Assembly (NCBI GenBank): GCA_037349105.1 | Contig: JAYJMM010000119.1 | Coordinates: forward strand, 7,575,001 to 7,639,000 | Direction of reading: 5' to 3' | Source: Limnomonas spitsbergensis | Taxonomy: Eukaryota; Chlorophyta; Chlorophyceae; Chlamydomonadales | DNA: 64,000 nucleotides | In this document: one piece after another, positions 21,001 through 34,400 of the stretch | Layout of the letters: every line of letters starts with the position of its first letter | How positions within the stretch are numbered: position 1 is the stretch's first letter | Position numbers and translations under genes: made by a program | Notes under the pieces: generated by a model | What the model was told of the DNA's origin: nothing | The model's database searches: none | Seen by the model: only the letters and a program-made list of their open reading frames with translations

Positions 21001-24000
21001 GAAGCATAAGGTCAGGGCCTTGCAGAAGCCCTGCTTGCGGAGCGCAGCAGCAGGCAGGCAAAGGGAAGCATAAGGTCAGGGCCTTGCAGAAGCCCTGCTT
21101 GCGGAGCGCAGCAGCAGGCAGGCAAAGGGAAGCATCAGGTCGTGGCCTTGCAGAAGCCCTCCTTGCGGAGCGCAGCAGCAGGCAGGCAAAGGGAAGCATC
21201 AGGTCGTGGCCTTGCAGAAGCCCTGCTTGCGGAGCGCAGCAGCAGGCAGGCAAAGGGAAGCATCAGGTCGTGGCCTTGCAGAAGCCCTGCTTGCGGAGCG
21301 CAGCAGCAGGCAGGCAAAGGGAAGCATAAGGTCGTGGCCTTGCAGAAGCCCTGCTTGCGGAGCGCAGCAGCAGGCAGGCAAAGGGAAGCATAAGGTCAGG
21401 GCCTTGCAGAAGCCCTGCTTGCGGAGCGCAGCAGCAGGCAGGCAAAGGGAAGCATAAGGTCGTGGCCTTGCAGAAGCCCTGCTTGCGGAGCGCAGCAAGC
21501 AGGCAGGCAAAGGGAAGCATAAGGTCGTGGCCTTGCAGAAGCCCTGCTTGCGGAGCGCAGCAGCAGGCAGGCAAAGGGAAGCATAAGGTCGTGGCCTTGC
21601 AGAAGCCCTGCTTGCGGAGCGCAGCAGCAGGCAGGCAAAGGGAAGCATAAGGTCGTGGCCTTGCAGAAGCCCTGCTTGCGGAGCGCAGCAGCAGGCAGGC
21701 AAAGGGAAGCATAAGGTCAGGGCCTTGCAGAAGCCCTGCTTGCGGAGCGCAGCAGCAGGCAGGCAAGGGAAGCATAAGGTCAGGGCCTTGCAGAAGCCCT
21801 GCTTGCGGAGCGCAGCAGCAGGCAGGCAAAGGGAAGCATAAGGTCAGGGCCTTGCAGAAGCCCTGCTTGCGGAGCGCAGCAGCAGGCAGGCAAAGGGAAG
21901 CATCAGGTCGTGGCCTTGCAGAAGCCCTGCTTGCGGAGCGCAGCAGCAGGCAGGCAAAGGGAAGCATCAGGTCGTGGCCTTGCAGAAGCCCTGCTTGCGG
22001 AGCGCAGCAGCAGGCAGGCAAAGGGGAAGCATAAGGTCGTGGCCTTGCAGAAGCCCTGCTTGCGGAGCGCAGCAGCAGGCAGGCAAAGGGAAGCATAAGG
22101 TCGTGGCCTTGCAGAAGCCCTGCTTGCGGAGCGCAGCAGCAGGCAGGCAAAGGGAAGCATAAGGTCGTGGCCTTGCAGAAGAAGCCCTGCTGGCGGAGCG
22201 CAGCAGCAGGCAGGCAAAGGGAAGCATAAGTCGTGGCCTTGCAGAAGCCCTGCTTGCGGAGCGCAGCAGCAGCAGGCAAAGGGGAAGCATAAGGTCGTGG
22301 CCTTGCAGAAGCCCTGCTTGCGGAGCGCAGCAGCAGGCAGGCAAAGGGAAGCATAAGGTCGGGGCCTTGCAGAAGCCCCTGCTTGCGGAGCGCAGCAGCA
22401 GGCAGGCAAAGGGAAGCATAAGGTCAGGGCCTTGCAGAAGCCCTGCTTGCGGAGCGCAGCAGCAGGCAGGCAAAGGGAAGCATAAGGTCAGGGCCTTGCA
22501 GAAGCCCTGCTTGCGGAGCGCAGCAGCAGACAGGCAAAGGGAAGCATAAGGTCAGGGCCTTGCAGAAGCCCTGCTTGCGGAGCGCAGCAGCAGGCAGGCA
22601 AAGGGAAGCATAAGGTCAGGGCCTTGCAGAAGCCCTGCTTGCGGAGCGCAGCAGCAGGCAGGCAAAGGGAAGCATAAGGTCGTGGCCTTGCAGAAGCCCT
22701 GCTTGCGGAGCGCAGCAGCAGGCAGGCAAAGGGAAGCATAAGGTCGTGGCCTTGCAGAAGCCCTGCTTGCGGAGCGCAGCAGCAGGCAGGCAAAGGGAAG
22801 CATCAGGTCGTGGCCTTGCAGAAGCCCTGCTTGCGGAGCGCAGCAGCAGGCAGGCAAAGGGAAGCATCAGGTCGTGGCCTTGCAGAAGCCCTGCTTGCGG
22901 AGCGCAGCAGCAGGCAGGCAAAGGGAAGCATAAGGTCGTGGCCTTGCAGAAGCCCTGCTTGCGGAGCGCAGCAGCAGGCAGGCAAAGGGAAGCATAAGGT
23001 CAGGGCCTTGCAGAAGCCCTGCTTGCGGAGCGCAGCAGCAGGCAGGCAAAGGGAAGCATAAGGTCGTGGCCTTGCAGAAGCCCTGCTTGCGGAGCGCAGC
23101 AGCAGGCAGGCAAAGGGAAGCATAAGGTCGTGGCCTTGCAGAAGCCCTGCTTGCGGAGCGCAGCAGCAGGCAGGCAAAGGGAAGCATAAGGTCAGGGCCT
23201 TGCAGAAGCCCTGCTTGCGGAGCGCAGCAGCAGGCAGGCAAAGGGAAGCATAAGGTCAGGGCCTTGCAGAAGCCCTGCTTGCGGAGCGCAGCAGCAGGCA
23301 GGCAAAGGGAAGCATAAGGTCGTGGCCTTGCAGAAGCCCTGCTTGCGGAGCGCAGCAGCAGGCAGGCAAAGGGAAGCATAAGGTCAGGGCCTTGCAGAAG
23401 CCCTGCTTGCGGAGCGCAGCAGCAGGCAGGCAAAGGGAAGCATAAGGTCGTGGCCTTGCAGAAGCCCTGCTTGCGGAGCGCAGCAGCAGGCAGGCAAAGG
23501 GAAGCATAAGGTCGTGGCCTTGCAGAAGCCCTGCTTGCGGAGCGCAGCAGCAGGCAGGCAAAGGGAAGCATAAGGTCAGGGCCTTGCAGAAATCCTGCTT
23601 GCGGAGCGCAGCAGCAGGCAGGCAAAGGGAAGCATAAGGTCGTGGCCTTGCAGAAGCCCTGCTTGCAGAGCGCAGCAGCAGGCAGGCAAAGGGAAGCATA
23701 AGGTCGTGGCCTTGCAGAAGCCCTGCTTGCGGAGCGCAGCAGCAGGCAGGCAAAGGGAAGCATAAGGTCGTGGCGAGGGCTGCGGCGTCATGCTGGAAAG
23801 TAATATAGTAATTGAAGGCAGGTGGAGTTATGAGATACAAACACATGGCAAAACAAAGAGAGAAGCAGGCAGGCCCGCATCGGCAACCTAGCAAAGCCAT
23901 GCAACTATGCTTGCTTAGCTGCGAGCAGTCATGCTCATGCTGCTCTGCTCAACTCCCTCAAGCTGACATGAATCGTTACCAACGAGTGCAGCCGATAACG

Positions 24001-25381
24001 TACCGAACAATGGAAGGACCTTTAACTACCACCGATGGTGTCAAGCCAGTCACGCGCATGGCCCCCAAAGCTGTCCCAGGTGCAAACCAACACATCCACC
24101 CAAGGTTCATAGACCGCCTTCCCACCCACCCACCCACCCACCCATCCACCCAAGGTTCATAGACCGCCTGCCCCACCACCCACTCAGCCCTGGCAAACAG
24201 AGCAATTGGCCAACCTCCCCCCCAGCTCCCCACCTACCTCGGTGTTGGGTGGCGGTGGTGAGGGCCGCAGGTTATAGATGCGGATGAACACGCCGCCCAC
24301 CTGATACAGCCATCACAGGTGGGGGGAGTACGGTTCAGGGTCCATGGTTGAGGGTTCAGGGTCCATGGTCCAGGGTCCATGGTTCAGGGTCCATGGTTGA
24401 GGGTCCATGGTCTAGGGTTCAGGGTCCATGATTCAGGGTCCATGGTTCAGGGTCCATGGTCTAGGGTTCAGGGTCCATGGTTCAGGTTCCATGGTTCAGG
24501 GTCCAGGGTCCAGGTTTGAGGATTAACCCTCAACCCACCTACATGTAGCATGAGGTGTATACCTCAAGTAGGATTATGCAGCTTGCTCTCAGGGACGTCT
24601 GTCTGGCAACTGGAGGGACACACTCATTACTCAGCCAGTGCAAGGCTGATGGCTTAGGATGAGGGTTTCAGTGGAAAAAAGAGTTCAGATACCTTGCTAA
24701 AATCTCATGTAAAATTAGGTGCCCCTGTCCCCGACTCCCGTCAAAAGCCCCTAGATAAAAGCCCCTAGGACAGCCCCAAGTCCAGGTGCCCACTTCTCAA
24801 CACGGTGCACACCTTTGCTCTCACATGAATCTCTTCTTGCTTAACCCTAAAACACTCCTGGATGCCCACTTCCCAACACGGTACACCCCTTTGCTCCCAC
24901 ATAAATCTCTCCTTGCTTAACCCAAGAACACTCCTGGGTGCCCCTGGCCCCAACTCCCACCCAATACCCCATAAGCCCCCCATGACAACCCCTGGCTAGC
25001 CGGGTCCAGGTGCCCACTGCTCAACACATTGGACCCCTTGGCTCCCACCTGCAGCTCTCCCTTGAGACACGCGTGGGACCACATGGCCAACACGTCTGGA
25101 TCGCAGGTACCAGCCTGACATGGGACAGGGCAGGAAGCAGGGTACAGATTTCAATTCCGGGGTTCGATGTGGGTTTCAGTTTATCTGTTCATGGGACAGA
25201 TTTTGAGGGTCATAAAACAAATTCAGGCATTTCGCAAGCAAATGCTGATCGCTTCAAGCACCACCTACCTTGCACGCAATTTTAGGCACAAACCGGATTG
25301 TAGGCACACACACTAGATTTCAGGCTCACAATAAAAATTTCGAGCACACACACTGGATTTCAGGCTCAGCTAGATTTTAGG

Positions 25382-25412
<31 letters not shown>

Positions 25413-28400
25413 TTCTACCTCATGACCCACATCCTGCCTCATGATCCAGATCCTGCATCATGATCTATAGATCCTGCCACGCGATCCACATTCCGCCTCC
25501 TCTATATCCTGCCTCACGATCCGGATCCTGCGTCGCGAGCCAGATCCTGCATCTCTATTTCATGAGGTATGACTGCCCCCTTCATGATGTATGACTGCCC
25601 CTGTTATGTAGGATGTCCATCGCCTTAAGGCCTCAGCCCCCAAAGAGCGGTACACAGCTCTGACAGTCAGATATACGAGCGCAGCAACCCTGGAGGATCC
25701 AATGTTGTTTCCCCCCCTACCCCGATCTACCAGGATCTACCCCGATCTACCAGGATCTACCAGGATCTACTGTTGTCTTAACCCCCTAACGCAGCCCACC
25801 TCCATATCTTTCTGCCTCAACCCTGTCCTGAGCTCACCTCCCTGACCCCTTGCATGAGCTGCAACAGCTCCTGCCTCATCACCGGCCCCCAGATGGCGGT
25901 GGGTGTCTCCAGGCTTCCCGCCAGCAGCGCCAGCAGCGGGCGTGGGTCGGGCTCCATCAGGCGCTCTGCCAGGGGCCTCGTGAGCAGAGCGGCCAGCACC
26001 CCGCAGGCGGCGGGGCAAGCAGGGGTGGCATGAGGAGCGGGAAGAAGACCTGATGAGTCACAATGAGGAGGGGTCGCAACTTAATGAGGGGGGGTCGCAA
26101 CTTAATGAGGGGGGGTCGCAACTTAATGAGGGGGGGTCGCAACTTAATGAGGGGGGGTCGCAACTTAATGAGGGGGGGTCGCAACTTAATGAGGGGGGGT
26201 TGCAACTTAATGAGGGGGGGGGGTCGCAACTTAATGAGGGGGGGTCGCAACTTAATGAGGGGGGGGGGTCGCAACTTAATGAGGGGGGGTCGCAACTTAA
26301 TGAGGGGGGGGGTCGCAACTTAATGAGGGGGGGGGTCGCAACTTAATGAGGGGGGGGGTCGCAACTTAATGAGGGGGGGGGGTCGCAACTTAATGAGGGG
26401 GGGGGTCGCAACTTAATGAGGGGGGGGGGTCGCAACTTAATGAGGGGGGGGGGTCGCAACTTAATGAGGGGGGGGGGTCGCAACTTAATGAGGGGGGGGG
26501 TCGCAACTTAATGAGGGGGGGGGTCGCAACTTAATGAGGGGGGGGGTCGCAACTTAATGAGGGGGGGGGGGTTGCAACTTAATGAGGGGGGGTCGCAACT
26601 TAATGAGGGGGGGGTCGCAACTTAATGAGGAGGGGGGTCGCAACTTAATGAGGGGGGGGGTCGCAACTTAATGAGGGGGGGGGGTCGCAACTTAATGAGG
26701 GGGGGGGTCGCAACTTAATGAGGGGGGGGGGTCGCAACTTAATGAGGGGGGGGGTCGCAACTTAATGAGGGGGGGGGGTCGCAACTTAATGAGGGGGGGG
26801 TCGCAACTTAATGAGGGGGGGGGTCGCAACTTAATGAGGGGGGGGGGTCGCAACTTAATGAGGGGGGGGGTCGCAACTTAATGAGGGGGGGGGGTCGCAA
26901 CTTAATGAGGGGGGGGTCGCAACTTAATGAGGGGGGGGTCGCAACTTAATGAGGGGGGGGGGTCGCAACTTAATGAGGGGGGGGGTCGCAACTTAATGAG
27001 GGGGGGGGTCGCAACTTAATGAGGGGGGGGGTCGCAACTTAATGAGGGGGGGGGTCGCAACTTAATGAGGGGGGGGGTCGCAACTTAATGAGGGGGGGGG
27101 TCGCAACTTAATGAGGGGGGGTCGCAACTTAATGAGGGGGGGGGTCGCAACTTAATGAGGGGGGGTCGCAACTTAATGAGGGGGGGGGTCGCAACTTAAT
27201 GAGGGGGGGGGTTGCAACTTAATGAGGAGGGGGGTCGCAACTTAATGAGGGGGGGTCGCAACTTAATGAGGGGGGGTCGCAACTTAATGAGGAGGGGGGT
27301 CGCAACTTAATGAGGGGGGGTCGCAACTTAATGAGGGGGGGGGTCGCAACTTAATGAGGGGGGGTCACAACTTAATGAGGGGGGGGGTCGCAACTTAATG
27401 AGGGGGGGTCGCAACTTAATGAGGAGGGGGGTCGCAACTTAATGAGGAGGGGGGTCGCAACTTAATGAGGGGGGGTCGCAACTTAATGAGGGGGGGGGTC
27501 GCAACTTAATGAGGGGGGGTCACAACTTAATGAGGGGGGGGGTCGCAACTTAATGAGGGGGGGGGTCGCAACTTAATGAGGGGGGGGGTCGCAACTTAAT
27601 GAGGGGGGGGGTCGCAACTTAATGAGGGGGGGGGGTCGCAACTTAATGAGGGGGGGGGTCGCAACTTAATGAGGGGGGGGGTCGCAACTTAATGAGGGGG
27701 GGGGTCGCAACTTAATGAGGGGGGGGTCGCAACTTAATGAGGGGGGGGGTCGCAACTTAATGAGGGGGGGGGTCGCAACTTAATGAGGGGGGGGGTCGCA
27801 ACTTAATGAGGGGGGGGGTCGCAACTTAATGAGGGGGGGGGTCGCAACTTAATGAGGGGGGGGGTCGCAACTTAATGAGGGGGGGGGTCGCAACTTAATG
27901 AGGGGGGGGGGTCGCAACTTAATGAGGGGGGGGGTCGCAACTTAATGAGGGGGGGGGTCGCAACTTAATGAGGGGGGGGTCGCAACTTAATGAGGGGGGG
28001 GGGTTGCAACTTAATGAGGGGGGGGGTCGCAACTTAATGAGGGGGGGGGGTCGCAACTTAATGAGGGGGGGGTCGCAACTTAATGAGGAGGGGGGTCGCA
28101 ACTTAATGAGGGGGGGGTCGCAACTTAATGAGGGGGGGGTTGCAACTTAATGAGGGGGGGTCGCAACTTAATGAGGGGGGGGTCGCAACTTAATGAGGAG
28201 GGGGGTCGCAACTTAATGAGGGGGGGGGGTCGCAACTTAATGAGGGGGGGGGTCGCAACTTAATGAGGGGGGGGGTCGCAACTTAATGAGGGGGGGGGTC
28301 GCAACTTAATGAGGGGGGGGTCGCAACTTAATGAGGGGGGGGGTCGCAACTTAATGAGGGGGGGGGTCGCAACTTAATGAGGGGGGGGGTCGCAACTTAA

Positions 28401-31400
28401 TGAGGGGGGGGTCGCAACTTAATGAGGGGGGGGGTCGCAACTTAATGAGGGGGGGGGTCGCAACTTAATGAGGGGGGGGGTCGCAACTTAATGAGGGGGG
28501 GGGTCGCAACTTAATGAGGGGGGGGGTCGCAACTTAATGAGGGGGGGTCGCAACTTAATGAGGGGGGGGGTCGCAACTTAATGAGGGGGGGGGTCGCAAC
28601 TTAATGAGGGGGGGGGTCGCAACTTAATGAGGGGGGGGGGTCGCAACTTAATGAGGGGGGGGGTCGCAACTTAATGAGGGGGGGGGTCGCAACTTAATGA
28701 GGGGGGGGGTCGCAACTTAATGAGGGGGGGGGTCGCAACTTAATGAGGGGGGGGGTCGCAACTTAATGAGGGGGGGGGTCGCAACTTAATGAGGGGGGGG
28801 TCGCAACTTAATGAGGGGGGGGGGTTGCAACTTAATGAGGGGGGGGGTCGCAACTTAATGAGGGGGGGGGTCGCAACTTAATGAGGGGGGGGTCGCAACT
28901 TAATGAGGAGGGGGGTCGCAACTTAATGAGGGGGGGGGTCGCAACTTAATGAGGGGGGGGTTGCAACTTAATGAGGGGGGGTCGCAACTTAATGAGGGGG
29001 GGGTCGCAACTTAATGAGGAGGGGGGTCGCAACTTAATGAGGGGGGGGGTCGCAACTTAATGAGGGGGGGGGTCGCAACTTAATGAGGGGGGGGGTCGCA
29101 ACTTAATGAGGGGGGGGGTCGCAACTTAATGAGGGGGGGGTCGCAACTTAATGAGGGGGGGGGTCGCAACTTAATGAGGGGGGGGTCGCAACTTAATGAG
29201 GGGGGGGTCGCAACTTAATGAGGGGGGGGTCGCAACTTAATGAGGGGGGGGGTCGCAACTTAATGAGGGGGGGGGTCGCAACTTAATGAGGGGGGGGGTC
29301 GCAACTTAATGAGGGGGGGGGTCGCAACTTAATGAGGGGGGGGGTTGCAACTTAATGAGGGGGGGTCGCAACTTAATGAGGGGGGGGGTCGCAACTTAAT
29401 GAGGGGGGGGTCGCAACTTAATGAGGGGGGGGTCGCAACTTAATGAGGGGGGGGGTCGCAACTTAATGAGGGGAAGGGTCGCAACTTAATGAGGGGGGGG
29501 GTCGCAACTTAATGAGGGGGGGGGTCGCAACTTAATGAGGGGGGGTCGCAACTTAATGAGGGGGGGTCGCAACTTAATGAGGGGGGGTCGCAACTTAATG
29601 AGGAGGGGGGTCGCAACTTAATGAGGGGGGGTCGCAACTTAATGAGGGGGGGTCGCAACTTAATGAGGAGGGGGGTCGCAACTTAATGAGGGGGGGTCGC
29701 AACTTAATGAGGGGGGGGGTCGCAACTTAATGAGGGGGGGTCACAACTTAATGAGGGGGGGGGTCGCAACTTAATGAGGGGGGGGGTCGCAACTTAATGA
29801 GGGGGGGGTCGCAACATAATGAGGGGGGGGGTAGCAACTTAATGAGGGGGGGGGGTCGCAACTTAATGAGGGGGGGGGTCGCAACTTAATGAGGGGGGGG
29901 GTCGCAACTTAATGAGGGGGGGGGTCGCAACTTAATGAGGGGGGGGTCGCAACTTAATGAGGGGGGGGGTCGCAACTTAATGAGGGGGGGGGTCGCAACT
30001 TAATGAGGAGGGGTCGCAACTTAATGAGGGGGGGTCGCAACTTAATGAGGGGGGGGGGTCGCAACTTAATGAGGGGGGGGGTCGCAACTTAATGAGGGGG
30101 GGGGTCGCAACTTAATGAGGGGGGGGGTCGCAACTTAATGAGGGGGGGGGGTCGCAACTTAATGAGGGGGGGGGGTCGCAACTTAATGAGGGGGGGGTCG
30201 CAACTTAATGAGGGGGGGTCGCAACTTAATGAGGGGGGGGGTCGCAACTTAATGAGGGGGGGTCGCAACTTAATGAGGGGGGGGGTCGCAACTTAATGAG
30301 GGGGGGGGTTGCAACTTAATGAGGGGGGGGGTCGCAACTTAATGAGGGGGGGGGTCGCAACTTAATGAGGGGGGGGGTCGCAACTTTAAGAGGGGGGGTC
30401 GCAACTTAATGAGGGGGGGGGTTGCAACTTAATGAGGGGGGGGGTCGCAACTTAATGAGGGGGGGGGTCGCAACTTAATGAGGGTGGGGTCGCAACTTAA
30501 TGAGGAGGGGTCGCAACTTAATGAGGGGGGGGGTCGCAACTTAATGAGGGGGGGGGTCGCAACTTAATGAGGGGGGGGGTCGCAACTTAATGAGGGGGGG
30601 GGTGCAACTTAATGAGGGGGGGTCGCAACTTAATGAGGGGGGGGGTCGCAACTTAATGAGGGGGGGGTCGCAACTTAATGAGGGGGGGGGTCGCAACTTA
30701 ATGAGGGGGGGGGTCGCAACTTAATGAGGGGAAGGGTCGCAACTTAATGAGGGGGGGGGTCGCAACTTAATGAGGGGGGGGGTCGCAACTTAATGAGGGG
30801 GGGTCGCAACTTAATGAGGGGGGGTCGCAACTTAATGAGGGGGGGTCGCAACTTAATGAGGAGGGGGGTCGCAACTTAATGAGGGGGGGTCGCAACTTAA
30901 TGAGGGGGGGTCGCAACTTAATGAGGAGGGGGGTCGCAACTTAATGAGGGGGGGTCGCAACTTAATGAGGGGGGGGGTCGCAACTTAATGAGGGGGGGTC
31001 ACAACTTAATGAGGGGGGGGGTCGCAACTTAATGAGGGGGGGGGTCGCAACTTAATGAGGGGGGGGGTCGCAACATAATGAGGGGGGGGGTAGCAACTTA
31101 ATGAGGGGGGGGGGTCGCAACTTAATGAGGGGGGGGGTCGCAACTTAATGAGGGGGGGGGTCGCAACTTAATGAGGGGGGGGGTCGCAACTTAATGAGGG
31201 GGGGGTCGCAACTTAATGAGGGGGGGGGTCGCAACTTAATGAGGGGGGGGGTCGCAACTTAATGAGGAGGGTCGCAACTTAATGAGGGGGGGTCGCAACT
31301 TAATGAGGGGGGGGGGTCGCAACTTAATGAGGGGGGGGGTCGCAACTTAATGAGGGGGGGGGTCGCAACTTAATGAGGGGGGGGGGTCGCAACTTAATGA

Positions 31401-34400
31401 GGGGGGGGGTCGCAACTTAATGAGGGGGGGGGTCGCAACTTAATGAGGGGGGGGTCGCAACTTAATGAGGGGGGTCGCAACTTAATGAGGGGGGGGGTCG
31501 CAACTTAATGAGGGGGGGTCGCAACTTAATGAGGGGGGGGGTCGCAACTTAATGAGGGGGGGGGTTGCAACTTAATGAGGGGGGGGGGTCGCAACTTAAT
31601 GAGGGGGGGGGTCGCAACTTAATGAGGGGGGGGGTCGCAACTTAAGAGGGGGGGGTCGCAACTTAATGAGGGGGGGGGTTGCAACTTAATGAGGGGGGGG
31701 TCGCAACTTAATGAGGGGGGGGGTCGCAACTTAATGAGGGTGGGGTCGCAACTTAATGAGGAGGGGTCGCAACTTAATGAGGGGGGGTCGCAACTTAATG
31801 AGGGGGGGTCGCAACTTAATGAGGGGGGGGGTCGCAACTTAATGAGAGGGTGGGTCGCAACTTAATGAGGGGGGGGGTCGCAACTTAATGAGGGGGGGGG
31901 TCGCAACTTAATGAGGGGGGGGTCGCAACTTAATGAGGGGGGGGTCGCAACTTAATGAGGAGGGGGGTCGCAACTTAATGAGGGGGGGGGTGCAACTTAA
32001 TGAGGGGGGGTCGCAACTTAATGAGGGGGGGTCGCAACTTAATGAGGGGGGGGTCGCAACTTAATGAGGGGGGGGGTCGCAACTTAATGAGGGGGGGGGT
32101 CGCAACTTAATGAGGAGGGGGGTCGCAACTTAATGAGGAGGGGGGTCGCAACTTAATGAGGGGGGGGGGTCGCAACTTAATGAGGAGGGGGGTCGCAACT
32201 TAATGAGGGGGGGTCGCAACTTAATGAGGGGGGGTCGCAACTTAATGAGGGGGGGGGTCGCAACTTAATGAGGGGGGGTCGCAACTTAATGAGGGGGGGG
32301 TCGCAACTTAATGAGGGGGGGGTCGCAACTTAATGAGGGGGGGTCGCAACTTAATGAGGGGGGGGGTCGCAACTTAATGAGGGGGGGGGTCGCAACTTAA
32401 TGAGGGGGGGGGTCGCAACTTAATGAGGGGGGGTCGCAACTTAATGAGGGGGGGGGTCGCAACTTAATGAGGGGGGGGTCGCAACTTAATGAGGAGGGGG
32501 GTCGCAACTTAATGCGGAGGGGGGTCGCAACTTAATGAGGGGGGGGGTCGCAACTTAATGAGGGGGGGGGTCGCAACTTAATGAGGGGGGGGGGTGCAAC
32601 TTAATGAGGGGGGGGTCGCAACTTAATGAGGGGGGGGTCGCAACTTAATGAGGGGGGGGGTCGCAACTTAATGAGGGGGGGTCGCAACTTAATGAGGGGG
32701 GGGGTCGCAACTTAATGAGGGGGGGGGTCGCAACTTAATGAGGGGGGGGGTCGCAACTTAATGAAGGTGGGGTCGCAACTTAATGAGGGGGGGGGTCGCA
32801 ACTTAATGAGGGGGGGGTCGCAACTTAATGAGGGGGGGGTCGCAACTTAATGAGGGGGGGTCGCAACTTAATGAGGGGGGGGGTCGCAACTTAATGAGGG
32901 GGGGGTCGCAACTTAATGAGGGGGGGGGTCGCAACTTAATGAGGGGGGGGGTCGCAACTTAATGAAGGTGGGGTCGCAACTTAATGAGGGGGGGTCGCAA
33001 CTTAATGAGGGGGGGGTCGCAACTTAATGAGGGGGGGGTCGCAACTTAATGAGGGGGGGTCGCAACTTAATGAGGGGGGGGGTCGCAACTTAATGAGGGG
33101 GGGTCGCAACTTAATGAGGGGGGGGGTCGCAACTTAATGAGGGGGGGGGTCGCAACTTAATGAGGGGGGTGGTCGCAACTTAATGAAGGTGGGGTCGCAA
33201 CTTAATGAGGAGGGGTCGCAACTTAATGAGGGGGGGGTCGCAACTTAATGAGGGGGGGGTCGCAACTTAATGAGGGGGGGGGTCGCAACTTAATGAGGGG
33301 GGGGGGGTCGCAACTTAATGAAGGTGGGGTCGCAACTTAATGAGGAGGGGTCGCAACTTAATGAGGGGGGGGTCGCAACTTAATGAGGGGGGGGTCGCAA
33401 CTTAATGAGGGGGGGTCGCAACTTAATGAGGGGGGGGGTCGCAACTTAATGAGGGGGGGGGTCGCAACTTAATGAGGGGGGGTCGCAACTTAATGAGGGG
33501 GGGGTTGCAACTTAATGAGGGGGGGGGTCGCAACTTAATGAGGGGGGGTCGCAACTTAATGAGGGGGGGGGCGCAACTTAATGAGGGGGGGTCGCAACTT
33601 AATGAGGGGGGGGGTCGCAACTTAATGAGGAGGGGGGTCGCAACTTAATGAGGGGGGGGGTCGCAACTTAATGAGGGGGGGGGGTCGCAACTTAATGAGG
33701 GGGGGGGTCGCAACTTAATGAGGGGGGGTCGCAACTTAATGAGGAGGGGGGTCGCAACTTAATGAGGAGGGGGGTCGCAACTTAATGAGGGGGGGGGTCG
33801 CAACTTAATGAGGGGGGGGGTCGCAACTTAATGAGGGGGGGGGTCGCAACTTAATGAGGAGGGGGGTCGCAACTTAATGAGGAGGGGGGTCGCAACTTAA
33901 TGAGGGGGGGGGTCGCAACTTAATGAGGGGGGGGGTCGCAACTTAATGAGGGGGGGGGTCGCAACTTAATGAGGGGGGGGGTCGCAACTTAATGAGGAGG
34001 GGGGTCGCAACTTAATGAGGGGGGGGGGTCGCAACTTAATGAGGAGGGGGGTCGCAACTTAATGAGGAGGGGTCGCAACTTAATGAGGGGGGGGTCGCAA
34101 CTTAATGAGGGGGGGGGGTCGCAACTTAATGAGGGGGGGGGTCGCAACTTAATGAGGGGGGGGGTCGCAACTTAATGAGGGGGGGGGTCGCAACTTAATG
34201 AGGGGGGGGGTGTGCAACTTAATGAGGGGGGGGGTCGCAACTTAATGAGGGGGGGGTCGCAACTTAATGAGGGGGGGGGTCGCAACTTAATGAGGGGGGG
34301 GTCGCAACTTAATGAGGGGGGGGGTCGCAACTTAATGAGGGGGGGGGTCGCAACTTAATGAGGGGGGGGGTCGCAACTTAATGAAGGTGGGGTCGCAACT

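Noticed and set aside
26053..26346. SQLNEGG / RNLMRGG repeat ORFs
   Set aside because: Frame readings of the G-run satellite in an intron.
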